50,837 nt of DNA from assembly GCA_023144005.1 (NCBI GenBank), contig JAGLGN010000007.1, forward strand, positions 1 to 50,837. The letters are read 5' to 3'. Positions 6,304-14,380 of the stretch are shown here, piece by piece (the first letter of the stretch is position 1; each line of letters starts with the position of its first letter). The position numbers were made by a program, and so were the translations under genes. The DNA comes from a bacterium (GTDB lineage: Bacteria; AUK180). The notes beneath the pieces are model-generated. The model did not search any database, was not told where the DNA came from, and saw only the letters and a program-made list of their open reading frames with translations.

Positions 6304-8712
6304 TCATTTTATTTGAGCAGCCAATTTCTCGATGTCTTCCCTACTTACACTGTGCCCATCTAACCAAAGAAGCTTCTGTTTGAAAAGCAATTCCCCGATT
6401 TCCGGACCGGCATATCCCATTTTCTTCAACTCAGCTCCCGGAATGGGTGAGGAATATTCCATCGAACGAAGAAGGTATTGAATATACCTCTCACGAGCCT
6501 CTTCCTTCAATAATGAAAGATAGAAGAGACGCGCCTCGTTGGATCTTTTACCCAGCCGTTTCTCAAATGTGGAAAATTTCGAGGCGCGGGTAAATTTGGA
6601 CGATCTGAATTGAATGATCTCCTTAATGATCGAGAGCTCCTTTCTATTGAATAAGAAGGTCTCTTTGATCCCCTTGCCTTTGTTCTTTCGGAAAAAATAG
6701 CCGAAGACTATCAAATCCTTTCTTGTCGGGATCTCCGGGTGAATTAATTTAAGCCAATTCACAGTTGTATTCAATGTATTCAGTTCTGTAAGATCGCCGA
6801 TTTCGATACCGAATATCTCCCAGATGAGATCATATTTCTTGAGATCTTCGATACCGTCAATGGGATCTCGCCCGTTAAATAACGACTTCAATTCTCTGGT
6901 AAGCCGAAATCCCCGAATATTCTGGGTGATGCCGAACGCTAAAGAGAATCTAAGGAGCCGCTCCGTCCGCTTTTCCAATTCAAATCCTAATTGATCCTTG
7001 AACCTGAGCATTCTGAGAACCCTTGTAGGATCATCAAAGAACGACTTGGAATGCAGGATGCGAAGTTTCTTCTCTTTAAGATCTGACTGACCAGAAAAAA
7101 AGTCATAGATCCTTCCGAAATCTTTCCGATTCAAACTCAATGCCATTGAATTCACAGTAAAATCTCTTCTGCCGAGATCATCCTCTATCGAAGAGAAATC
7201 TACCATGGGTAATGCTCCCCCCGAGGTGTACATCTCCTTGCGCGCTGTGGCGAAGTCAAATGATATCCCCAGTTTTTTTCCTGATATCTTCTTAAAGAGT
7301 TTTATTGTAGCAGTATTGAAATCTCTGTAAACATGTAATTTACTTCCGGATATCCTCTTTTGAAGCTCCGTTGCGAAAAGGATCGCGTCCTTCCCTTCTA
7401 CCGAAAGGTCTATTTCCCTAAGATCAAGTTCAACACCCTTCTCAATATACGCGGTCAGCAGCTCTCTGACCACTCCGCCCACAACGAAGACCCTGACACC
7501 CAGCTCTGATGCAGTAGCCGACATCTGAGAGATGAAATCAAGTATCTCTTTATCCAATACACGGTACAGGTATTTCTTCAAAGTTAACACTATTGGATTC
7601 TTTTTCCTGTTTGATGGAATTGGCAGCGGCGGTTTCAACATAACTTCGGGGACAATGCTTCTGTGGACCTTTGGGGTAAATATTTTTTTGCCTGAAAGCA
7701 GATAAGGTTTATACCCTTTGGAGATCAAATCAAGATATTCCCAAAGACTATTTGATGTCTTGAAAAACATTGAATCCTTATCGGCTTTATCAACAGTGAA
7801 CTGTTCCGCATTCATCATTTTTAAAAAGAAACTCACCGGCCGGGCAAAAAGATCATTAGAGATAAGATTCTTTATCTTTCTTTCTACAATATGCTCGTCT
7901 TTCTTAGGAAATGAACGGGACGCCGCGAGGGAGTGGCCGCCGCCGTCCGCAAGATGTGAGAGCATTTCATTGATATTAATTCGCTCATCAAGGCTTCTTC
8001 CAGTAAGAATAACCTTGTTTTTATAGATAAACAATACAAAGATCGCGTGTAAATTCTCCATATTCAAAAGATGATTCAATAGGAGCGAAAAACCCCTGTA
8101 ATAGAAGTCCACATGATAATAGGAATACAAAATAGAACAGGAGGGAACACCGATCCTGATCCCGTTTTGAATTATTTTCGACATGATCACAACAGCGTTC
8201 TCATCTATTTCATAATAATTGAGAAAGTACGGGATCTTCTCCAGAGGAGGGTCAAAACGAAGGAAAAATGAACTGGCTTCCAGATCGACCGGCTTTGTAG
8301 ACGCATAGGTCAAGCCGCCTGTATCCTGGTATATTCCCAGCAGTGCAAGAAACGCTTCCTCCGGATCAATATTGCGTAGTTTCGCTGCAAATTTTCTAAA
8401 TAAAAGTGAAACATTACTTCCGTAATCATCTGTCGGATGATGATCATAAACCTTGACGGTACAGTTTTTCGCGGCGTATTTGTCGATAAGCTCCTGATCT
8501 GATGAACAATCCGCAAATATAATTTTAGCGAACTTTTTATCAGTTGGATCATGGAACGGTATATGGAGTTCTGAGGATTCGAGATACTCTTCTACCTCTT
8601 TTTCAATAGAGGAAGGCCTAAGGATCACGGAATCGGGAAAGATCTTTGTCAGTAGATACGAAGAGGCGATCGCGTCAAAATCCGAATTGTTGTGGGTAAT
8701 GATCAAAATCAT
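6304..8712 (-). CDS. DHH phosphoesterase fused to poly(A) polymerase/CCA-transferase head
   Basis: This 802-residue fusion has an N-terminal DHH domain (NSDFDAIAS at 9-17, Asp68 in ADCSS, DHH at 90-92) and a DHHA1 domain with GGGHSLAAS near 252. The class II nucleotidyltransferase head begins near 405 (VGGVVRELL), with RRDFTVNSMAL and the DPTRVLRMLRF helix after it. The family usually repairs or adds CCA or A to tRNA 3' ends. Two oddities are visible. The CBS pair normally between DHHA1 and the transferase is missing (only ~100 residues separate them). The usual D-x-D metal pair reads Glu433-Ile-Asp435, with VRE in place of VRD. It stands alone on the minus strand, diverging from preT, with a weak ribosome site. 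Whether it adds A, CC or CCA cannot be told. Confidence 0.9.
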   Translation of the reverse strand: MILIITHNNSDFDAIASSYLLTKIFPDSVILRPSSIEKEVEEYLESSELHIPFHDPTDKKFAKIIFADCSSDQELIDKYAAKNCTVKVYDHHPTDDYGSNVSLLFRKFAAKLRNIDPEEAFLALLGIYQDTGGLTYASTKPVDLEASSFFLRFDPPLEKIPYFLNYYEIDENAVVIMSKIIQNGIRIGVPSCSILYSYYHVDFYYRGFSLLLNHLLNMENLHAIFVLFIYKNKVILTGRSLDERININEMLSHLADGGGHSLAASRSFPKKDEHIVERKIKNLISNDLFARPVSFFLKMMNAEQFTVDKADKDSMFFKTSNSLWEYLDLISKGYKPYLLSGKKIFTPKVHRSIVPEVMLKPPLPIPSNRKKNPIVLTLKKYLYRVLDKEILDFISQMSATASELGVRVFVVGGVVRELLTAYIEKGVELDLREIDLSVEGKDAILFATELQKRISGSKLHVYRDFNTATIKLFKKISGKKLGISFDFATARKEMYTSGGALPMVDFSSIEDDLGRRDFTVNSMALSLNRKDFGRIYDFFSGQSDLKEKKLRILHSKSFFDDPTRVLRMLRFKDQLGFELEKRTERLLRFSLAFGITQNIRGFRLTRELKSLFNGRDPIDGIEDLKKYDLIWEIFGIEIGDLTELNTLNTTVNWLKLIHPEIPTRKDLIVFGYFFRKNKGKGIKETFLFNRKELSIIKEIIQFRSSKFTRASKFSTFEKRLGKRSNEARLFYLSLLKEEARERYIQYLLRSMEYSSPIPGAELKKMGYAGPEIGELLFKQKLLWLDGHSVSREDIEKLAAQIK

Positions 8713-8850
8713 TTCGCTACACTTCCATCAAGGCGGAGGAATATTCTGATTCAATACAAGTATGGTTTCGACTAAGGTAAAGCAAACTAACAACTGAGAT
8801 AATTTCCTCCTACTCTTGATTTTTTTCCGCTTTTCCTTTAAATTATATGA

Positions 8851-8876
8851 TATAATCTGGAAAAGTCAAATAGGAG
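8851..8876 (+). promoter_or_regulatory. -10 box and ribosome binding site deciding the preT start
   Basis: A TATAAT lies at 8851-8856 and AGGAG at 8872-8876, 5 nt before the ATG at 8882. An upstream in-frame TTG at 8816 lies before the -10 box and is therefore rejected as the start. Confidence 0.6.
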
Positions 8877-8881
8877 TATAT

Positions 8882-10129
8882 ATGAGGTATACTGAAAAAG
8901 AGAGAACCAATATAAGGTTCGAAGCGGGAAGATGTCTTTATTGCTATGATGCGCCATGTATCAAAGGGTGCCCTGCAAACATCGATATTCCTGAATTTAT
9001 CAAAGCGATCAGAGAGTTGCATGATACGAGAGCCGCAAGGATAGTCTATGACGATAATCCTCTGGGAGCTATCTGCGCAGAGATCTGCCCTTCTGATGAA
9101 TTGTGTCGTGGTAAATGTACTTTGGCGAAACAAGGAAAGCCAATAAATATTCCCCTACTGCAGCATTATGCGGTACAAAATATACTTCCTGATGAAGACC
9201 CTATCAGCTACACCGGCAAGAAGGTCGCCATCATCGGAGCAGGACCCGGAGGAATGGCAGCTGCGGCATTCCTTTCCAGACATGGTATCCTTGCCAGGAT
9301 CTATGAACAAAGTAAAAAATTGGGAGGGGTTTTAAATTCCACTCTTCCTACTGAGAGGATACCGGACGGATCGATCGAAATGGATTTCAAGAGGATCTTA
9401 TCCATGAATATAGAGATCCATTATAACAAAACCCTCGGAAAAAATATTCACCTGAAGGATCTTGTAAAGGGTAATGACGCAGTTATCATTGCGACCGGAC
9501 TTAGCTCAAAGAAGATCGATATCAAGGGTTCGGGGCATTCAAACGTATTCTTTGCAGATGATTTTTTAAAATTAGCACGGCCGGCAAAGCCAAAGAAACT
9601 GGGTGGTCATGTAATAATTATCGGTGGTGGTGATGTTGCTATGGATTGTGCTACACAAGCCCTGAAAACGGCAAGAAGGGTAAGCCTCTATTACCGTAGA
9701 GGCAGAAACGAAATGCCAGCATCCCATGAGGAGATACAAAGAGCGGAAGAGCATGGTGTTTCTCTAAACTACTTATGTTCTCCGGTACAGATAAATAGAA
9801 ATAACTCCGGAGATCTATTTCTTGAATTCATCGAAAACACACTAGTTGAGGATAAAAGAGGCAGGCCAAAGCCGGTAGCTATCAAGAATACCGGTTTTAA
9901 AGTAAAATGTGATGGCATCGTTTTCGCGGTTGGACAAACAGCTGATAAACAACTCTTTCGGGACCTGGGATTTGCTCTTGACGGGAACCTGCCCGAGATC
10001 GGAGATGATTATCAGTCTTCCGTGGATAATGTTTATCTTGTTGGTGATATCGTAAATGGAGGCGGTACCGTAGTGGAAGCCGTTAAGCTCGCAAAAGAAG
10101 TCGCAAACCTTATCTTAGAGGAACTTTAG
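8882..10129 (+). CDS. preT: PreT-like FAD/NAD(P)H oxidoreductase subunit
   Basis: The 415-residue protein is of the GltD/PreT family, which passes electrons from NAD(P)H via FAD and Fe-S clusters to a catalytic partner. The N-terminal Cys-rich domain (CLYCYDAPCIKGCP at about 18-31 and CAEICPSDELCRGKC at about 67-81) binds two [4Fe-4S] clusters. FAD-binding GAGPGGMAAA lies near 118, and NAD(P)-binding GGGDVAMDCA near 252. The downstream gene (9 bp from this stop to the favoured ATG) is a PreA-like catalytic subunit, so the pair probably forms an NAD-dependent dihydropyrimidine dehydrogenase that reduces uracil or thymine. Because this family is large, a different partner chemistry cannot be excluded. 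A paralogue (23878-25284) lies elsewhere in the window. Confidence 0.9.
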   Translation: MRYTEKERTNIRFEAGRCLYCYDAPCIKGCPANIDIPEFIKAIRELHDTRAARIVYDDNPLGAICAEICPSDELCRGKCTLAKQGKPINIPLLQHYAVQNILPDEDPISYTGKKVAIIGAGPGGMAAAAFLSRHGILARIYEQSKKLGGVLNSTLPTERIPDGSIEMDFKRILSMNIEIHYNKTLGKNIHLKDLVKGNDAVIIATGLSSKKIDIKGSGHSNVFFADDFLKLARPAKPKKLGGHVIIIGGGDVAMDCATQALKTARRVSLYYRRGRNEMPASHEEIQRAEEHGVSLNYLCSPVQINRNNSGDLFLEFIENTLVEDKRGRPKPVAIKNTGFKVKCDGIVFAVGQTADKQLFRDLGFALDGNLPEIGDDYQSSVDNVYLVGDIVNGGGTVVEAVKLAKEVANLILEEL

Positions 10130-10135
10130 GAGAAT

Positions 10136-12013
10136 ATGATGGATAAAGAAAGATTAAAAATTGATTTCCTGGGAAAAACTTTTGAAAACCCCTATATTCT
10201 TGCAGCAACACCTTCAACAGACGAGTTTGATATGCTGGTCGACGCATTCCGCGCCGGTTGGGCGGGAGCCATCCTGAAGACCACCGCGGTCGATTCTCAG
10301 GAAGTAGCTCTGAAATATCCGATGATGCATTTTATTAAGGATAGCGCCGGAAGATTGATGACACTTGGCAATATTGATCTGATCTCTGAATACCCACTTT
10401 CCAGGATCGAAAAAGTCGTCAAGAAATTGAAAGATAAGTTCCCTGAAAAGATAATCATCCCCAGTATCATGGGGCAGGATAAAAAAGAATGGCAGCTGCT
10501 TACAAAAACCCTTGTCAAAGCGGGAGCAGACATGATCGAATGTTCCTTTTCATGCCCTCAGGGCAACATCGGAGAGGATCCGGGTAAAACCCTTGCGCAA
10601 TCCGCAAAGGCCACTGAAATCGCGACATCGTGGGTAAAGGAAGCCGCGAAGAATGTTCCGGTGTTGATCAAGTTGACACCACAGGTTACCGATATCGCCG
10701 AGATCGCAGCAGCGGTAAAAAGAGGCGGAGGAGATGGTGTCGTGGTCTCAAATTCTGTACTTGGAATACTCGGCATTGATATCGAAACGGGAAGGCCCAT
10801 TCCTACCGTAAATGGTTACGGTGGTGTCTGCGGTATCACGGGCAAGTCAGTTAAGCCCATGACATTGAAAAATATCGCGCAGGTCGCACAGGCGGTTAAA
10901 ATACCCATTCTGGGAGTTGGCGGATTATCAACCTATGTTGATGCTATCGAGATGATGATGGCGGGAGCAGGAACCGTTCAAGTGGGTACCGCTGCCATGA
11001 TGCACGGCTTCAGGATCATTGATTCTCTACTCGACGGCATGGATAGGTATTTGGAAAGAAAGAAATACAAGACGGTCTCCAAGATCGTTGGCAAGGCATT
11101 GCCCTATATAGTTTCACACGATGCTATGCCATATAAGGAAGAGGACGCACCCGCGGCATTTATTGATCAGGATAAGTGTATTCAATGCAATAGGTGTTAT
11201 ATCGCATGCAACGATGGCGGACATCGTGCCATCTATAGAGAAGATGGAGAGTTGTTCGTAGATGAAGAGCTTTGTTTCGGTTGCGGTTTCTGTCCCGGAG
11301 TGTGCCCCGTAGATGCCATCTCATTGGAAAAGAGAAAGATCCCGAGAAAGAGGACAGATCTTTTCAGAGAGCCTCCCTCGGCTAAGACTAAAGCTGACAA
11401 TAAAAAACAAGAAGCGAAGGTGGAAACCGCTGATGTTGAAGCTACAAAAAAGGCGGATCCCAAAAAGAAAGGCGAAGCAAAGAAAAAGAAGCCGGAACCG
11501 GCCGATAAAATAGTTACTCCTAAGAAAACCGCCACCAAGAAGGCAGCACCTAAGAAGCAAACGCCCAAACCGGTAGCCAAGAAGACTACACCGAAGAAAT
11601 CTGCAGCGAAAAAGACAGCGCCAAAGAAGAAGGCAACTAAGCCGGTGGCCAAGAAAACTACACCAACGAAACCAGCTGCTAAGAAAGCAGCACCTAAGAA
11701 GAAAGCGCCCAAACCGGTAGCCAAGAAGACTACTACAAAGAAGCCTGCCGCTAAGAAGCCAGCGCCAAAGAAGCAGGCGGCCAAACCGGTAGCCAAGAAG
11801 ACTACTCCAAAGAAGCCTGCCGCTAAGAAGCCAGCGCCAAAGAAGCAGGCGCCCAAAAAGGTAGTCAAAAAAACTACACCAAAGAAAACTGCCGCTAAGA
11901 AGGCAGCACCTAAGAAGCAGACGCCCAAAAAGGTAGTCAAAAAAACTACACCAAAGAAAACTGCCGCTAAGAAAGTGGTGAAAAAGACAAAACCGAAAAA
12001 AGAAAAGAAATAG
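10136..12013 (+). CDS. preA: PreA-like dihydropyrimidine dehydrogenase with histone-H1-like tail
   Basis: This is a 625-residue protein (start 10136, or the adjacent ATG 10139 which fits the AGGAG better). Residues about 1-310 form a dihydroorotate/dihydropyrimidine dehydrogenase barrel binding FMN, with the catalytic-Cys motif ECSFSCPQG near 139-147. A ferredoxin domain at about 335-395 carries two C-x2-C-x2-C-x3-C/P motifs (CIQCNRCYIAC and CFGCGFCPGVCP). Normal PreA ends here. From about residue 403 a ~220-residue tail rich in Lys, Ala, Pro and Thr follows, made of 24-residue repeats. It looks like bacterial histone-H1/AlgP-type DNA-binding tails. The reading frame is continuous, so this is a real fusion in the assembly. 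The tail might tether the enzyme to DNA or polyanions; this is inference. No terminator is evident after the stop. Confidence 0.9.
   Translation: MMDKERLKIDFLGKTFENPYILAATPSTDEFDMLVDAFRAGWAGAILKTTAVDSQEVALKYPMMHFIKDSAGRLMTLGNIDLISEYPLSRIEKVVKKLKDKFPEKIIIPSIMGQDKKEWQLLTKTLVKAGADMIECSFSCPQGNIGEDPGKTLAQSAKATEIATSWVKEAAKNVPVLIKLTPQVTDIAEIAAAVKRGGGDGVVVSNSVLGILGIDIETGRPIPTVNGYGGVCGITGKSVKPMTLKNIAQVAQAVKIPILGVGGLSTYVDAIEMMMAGAGTVQVGTAAMMHGFRIIDSLLDGMDRYLERKKYKTVSKIVGKALPYIVSHDAMPYKEEDAPAAFIDQDKCIQCNRCYIACNDGGHRAIYREDGELFVDEELCFGCGFCPGVCPVDAISLEKRKIPRKRTDLFREPPSAKTKADNKKQEAKVETADVEATKKADPKKKGEAKKKKPEPADKIVTPKKTATKKAAPKKQTPKPVAKKTTPKKSAAKKTAPKKKATKPVAKKTTPTKPAAKKAAPKKKAPKPVAKKTTTKKPAAKKPAPKKQAAKPVAKKTTPKKPAAKKPAPKKQAPKKVVKKTTPKKTAAKKAAPKKQTPKKVVKKTTPKKTAAKKVVKKTKPKKEKK
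11567..12010 (+). repeat. 72-bp tandem repeat inside preA (about six units)
   Basis: Units begin near 11567, 11639, 11711, 11783, 11855 and 11927. Each encodes 24 residues of the pattern K-P/K-V-A/V-KKTTPKK-x-AAKK-x-APKK-x-x-x. Units 3 and 4 are closest at the DNA level, and the last two share KKVVKK. The tract is prone to slippage, so its length may vary among strains. Confidence 0.85.
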
Positions 12014-12098
12014 GGTGATGAGTGCACAAGCGAATCGAAGAAAACGATTCGCAGAGGTTAGAGGATAGAGGTTGGAGGTTAGTTGTGGAATGGGAAAT

Positions 12099-12268
12099 AT
12101 GAACACATCCGCAACCGGAAAAACATTATTTCGCTTCTTTTAGTAAAATCATCCGCAATAAATATAGAAAGCCGGAGCGAAGTAAGATATGGGACATATC
12201 GTACTCCGCAGGAGTTCGTCTGTCCCGATGTAAAAGTTCCAAGCAAAGAGTTGACTGGAAGCGAAGCT
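12099..12268 (+). repeat. Intergenic modules C and D
   Basis: CCGCAACCGGAAAAACATTA near 12106, GGGACATATCGTACTCC near 12190 and CTGTCCCGATGTAAAAGTTC near 12220 correspond to the minus-strand text at 6255-6069. The segment ends at the TA that flanks the following element. A 73-codon ORF across it is not supported by a ribosome site or by the other copies. Just upstream (12055-12085) is GAGGTTGGAGGTTAG-type text that recurs at 39635-39660. Confidence 0.6.
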
Positions 12269-12269
12269 A

Positions 12270-12539
12270 GTGCTCTGATTTATAAAGACGGTAACAATGG
12301 CTGATGCTATTTTGATCCTTATTCAAGGCGCGAGGAACGCCGCATACCCATGCGGTATGTAAGTAACGAGCAACGAAAGAAGACAGAAAAAGAGCCCAGC
12401 CCGAAGGGAATGTTATCTTTGGTCAATTTCTTCCTCTCTCTTCGCTTACGGACCACAAAGGGTACGCTGCGCTTATTGTTCGTTGGACTTGACTCAAATC
12501 TAAACATTCCATTGTCACTGTATTTATAAATCAGAGCAC
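12270..12539 (+). mobile_element. MITE-like 270-bp inverted-repeat element, copy 3
   Basis: This is the best-preserved ends pair: GTGCTCTGATTTATAAA at the left and its exact complement at the right, continuing imperfectly to about 30 bp. TA flanks both ends (12268-12269, 12540-12541). The orientation is opposite to copies 1 and 2. The internal ORF terminates after 21 codons (TAA following GCGGTATG), again arguing that the element is not protein-coding. Confidence 0.8.
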
Positions 12540-12540
12540 T

Positions 12541-12640
12541 AAACTCTTTACCTCGTTAGAACCACCGGAAACAATATTCACACCAGTATTTTTACATTCT
12601 GAGGAGCGTAAGCGACGAAGAATCCATTCCTGCTCCACTC
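12541..12640 (+). repeat. Intergenic module B
   Basis: From AAACTCTTTACCTCGTTAGA through GAGGAGCGTAAGCGACGAAG to AATCCAT, this roughly parallels 40504-40595 (CTCTTTGCTCCGTTAGA through GCGGTAGCGACTGAAG to AATCCAT). No gene is seen. Confidence 0.6.
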
Positions 12641-12675
12641 TTCATGCTTTCTTCTACCTTATACAAGATTTTTCC

Positions 12676-12711
12676 AAAAAAAAAGGGTGCCGCTCAATGA
12701 GCGACACCCTC
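12676..12711 (-). terminator. Rho-independent terminator of gdhA
   Basis: On the minus strand GGGTGTCGCTC-ATT-GAGCGGCACCC forms an 11-bp stem with one mismatch, followed by nine T residues. It lies 23 bp past the gdhA stop. Confidence 0.9.
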
Positions 12712-12734
12712 TGATGATCTATTACCGGATAATG

Positions 12735-14072
12735 CTAAACAATACCGTGAGCGAGCATGGCATCGGCGACCTTTACAAATCCCGCAAGATTCGCGCCTTT
12801 GACATAATTCACATAGTCGCCTTCAGTTCCATATTTGACACATTGCTCATGAATAGCTTTCATAATACCCTGAAGTTTTTCATCGACTTCCTCTCTGGTC
12901 CAATTATACCTGAGAGAATTCTGAGACATCTCCAAACCTGAAACAGAAACACCACCTGCATTTGCGGCTTTTCCGGGGCCGTAGAAGATCTTCTTGTCAA
13001 GAAATACCTGAACACCATCATTAACGGTGGGCATATTGGCACCCTCGGAAACCAATTTACAGCCATTATTAACTAATGTATTCGCATCTTCTAAGGATAT
13101 CTCGTTCTGTGTTGCGCATGGGAAAGCTGCATCACATTTAATGCCCCATGGCTTCTTGCCTTCAAAATATTCAACACCGTATTTCTCGGCATATTCTTTG
13201 ATCCTGCCTCTTTTCACATTCTTGAGTTCCATGACATAGGCAAGTTTCTCTGGAGTAATTCCGTTGGGATCATGAATAAATCCGCCCGAATCGGAAAGCG
13301 TAACGGCCTTTCCACCTAGATGATTGATCTTCTCAACAGCATATTGAGCGACATTGCCTGCTCCTGAAACCACACAGGCCTTGCCCTTGAGGGAGTCGCC
13401 TACACGATTCAGCATATTTTCGGCGAAGTAAACCGTGCCATATCCTGTCGCTTCGGGTCTGATCAAGGATCCGCCCCATTCTCTGCCCTTTCCTGTCAAT
13501 ACGCCGGTGAATTCATTTCTGATCTTCTTATACTGACCGAACATGAAGCCGATCTCTCTTCCGCCGACTCCGATATCGCCTGCAGGAACATCTGTATTTG
13601 GTCCGATATGTCTGAAAAGCTCATTCATGAAGGACTGACAGAATTTCATTACTTCATTGTCTGATTTTCCTTTCGGGTCAAAATCTGATCCGCCCTTACC
13701 ACCGCCCATGGGAAGTGTTGTAAGGCTGTTTTTGAATACCTGCTCAAAGGCCAAGAACTTGAGAATGCCCAAATTAACGGAAGGATGGAATCTTAATCCG
13801 CCTTTGTATGGTCCGATCGCGCTGTTCATCTCAATTCTGAAGCCTCTATTAACCTGAACATCTCCCTTGTCATCAAGCCAGGGGACCCTGAATATGATCA
13901 GTCTTTCCGGCTCAACGATCCTTTCAAGAATCTTTGCTTTCGCATATTTGGGATTCGCTTCAATAAAAGGCATTAAAGTTTCGACAACCTCTTCCACGGC
14001 TTGATGGAATTCCGGCTGGGCCGGATTTTTGGCTTTTACCGCTTCCATAAACTCTTGAACTTTGTTAGACAT
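12735..14072 (-). CDS. gdhA: NADP-type glutamate dehydrogenase
   Basis: This 445-residue protein is a hexameric class I glutamate dehydrogenase that interconverts 2-oxoglutarate plus ammonia and glutamate. The family motifs are clear: GPYKGGLRFHPSVN near 86-99, the active-site region LPMGGGKGGSDFDPKGKSD near 118-136, PAGDIGVGGREIG near 161-173, and the Rossmann GAGNVAQYA near 235. Length and order are those of the E. coli-type enzyme, which usually prefers NADP(H). The AGGAGGA Shine-Dalgarno is 3-5 nt before the ATG. A strong promoter and a strong terminator make it a monocistronic unit. It links nitrogen assimilation or glutamate catabolism with the NADPH supplied by an NfnAB-like pair elsewhere in the window. 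Confidence 0.97.
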   Translation of the reverse strand: MSNKVQEFMEAVKAKNPAQPEFHQAVEEVVETLMPFIEANPKYAKAKILERIVEPERLIIFRVPWLDDKGDVQVNRGFRIEMNSAIGPYKGGLRFHPSVNLGILKFLAFEQVFKNSLTTLPMGGGKGGSDFDPKGKSDNEVMKFCQSFMNELFRHIGPNTDVPAGDIGVGGREIGFMFGQYKKIRNEFTGVLTGKGREWGGSLIRPEATGYGTVYFAENMLNRVGDSLKGKACVVSGAGNVAQYAVEKINHLGGKAVTLSDSGGFIHDPNGITPEKLAYVMELKNVKRGRIKEYAEKYGVEYFEGKKPWGIKCDAAFPCATQNEISLEDANTLVNNGCKLVSEGANMPTVNDGVQVFLDKKIFYGPGKAANAGGVSVSGLEMSQNSLRYNWTREEVDEKLQGIMKAIHEQCVKYGTEGDYVNYVKGANLAGFVKVADAMLAHGIV

Positions 14073-14118
14073 GAGTCCTCCTGCGAGATTACATAATCTC
14101 TAATAAATTGTTATTAGC

Positions 14119-14146
14119 ATTATACAATTCTAAAGTTAAAAGTCAA
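14119..14146 (-). promoter_or_regulatory. gdhA promoter
   Basis: On the minus strand TTGACT (14146-14141) and TATAAT (14124-14119) are 16 bp apart, upstream of a ~45-nt leader containing AGGAGGA. The rest of the 14073-14380 gap shows only A/T-rich sequence and no further gene. Confidence 0.75.
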
Positions 14147-14380
14147 TATAATTGCACACCAATTTTGAAAATGTACTAAGCGGAATATTTTCTTGTCTGC
14201 GGGGTTGATTATTTCGCTATTAATAATATGATTCAATACCGATAATTGTATTGACCTTCTTGATTCCATTTTACACGATTTGAAAGATCATTTTCAGATA
14301 AATTCCTACGATATCCGCTTGAAATAGGATGCTCTCTTCACCTCCTATTACCCGAAGAAAGAGGGAGCCTCTCCGTCTTT

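Noticed and set aside
8816..8881. Upstream TTG start for preT
   Set aside because: It lies before the TATAAT box; the ATG at 8882 has AGGAG and matches the family start.
11233..12027. 264- and 261-residue minus-strand ORFs
   Set aside because: They are antisense to the 72-bp Lys/Ala repeat of preA; composition is an artefact of the repeat, with no ribosome site.
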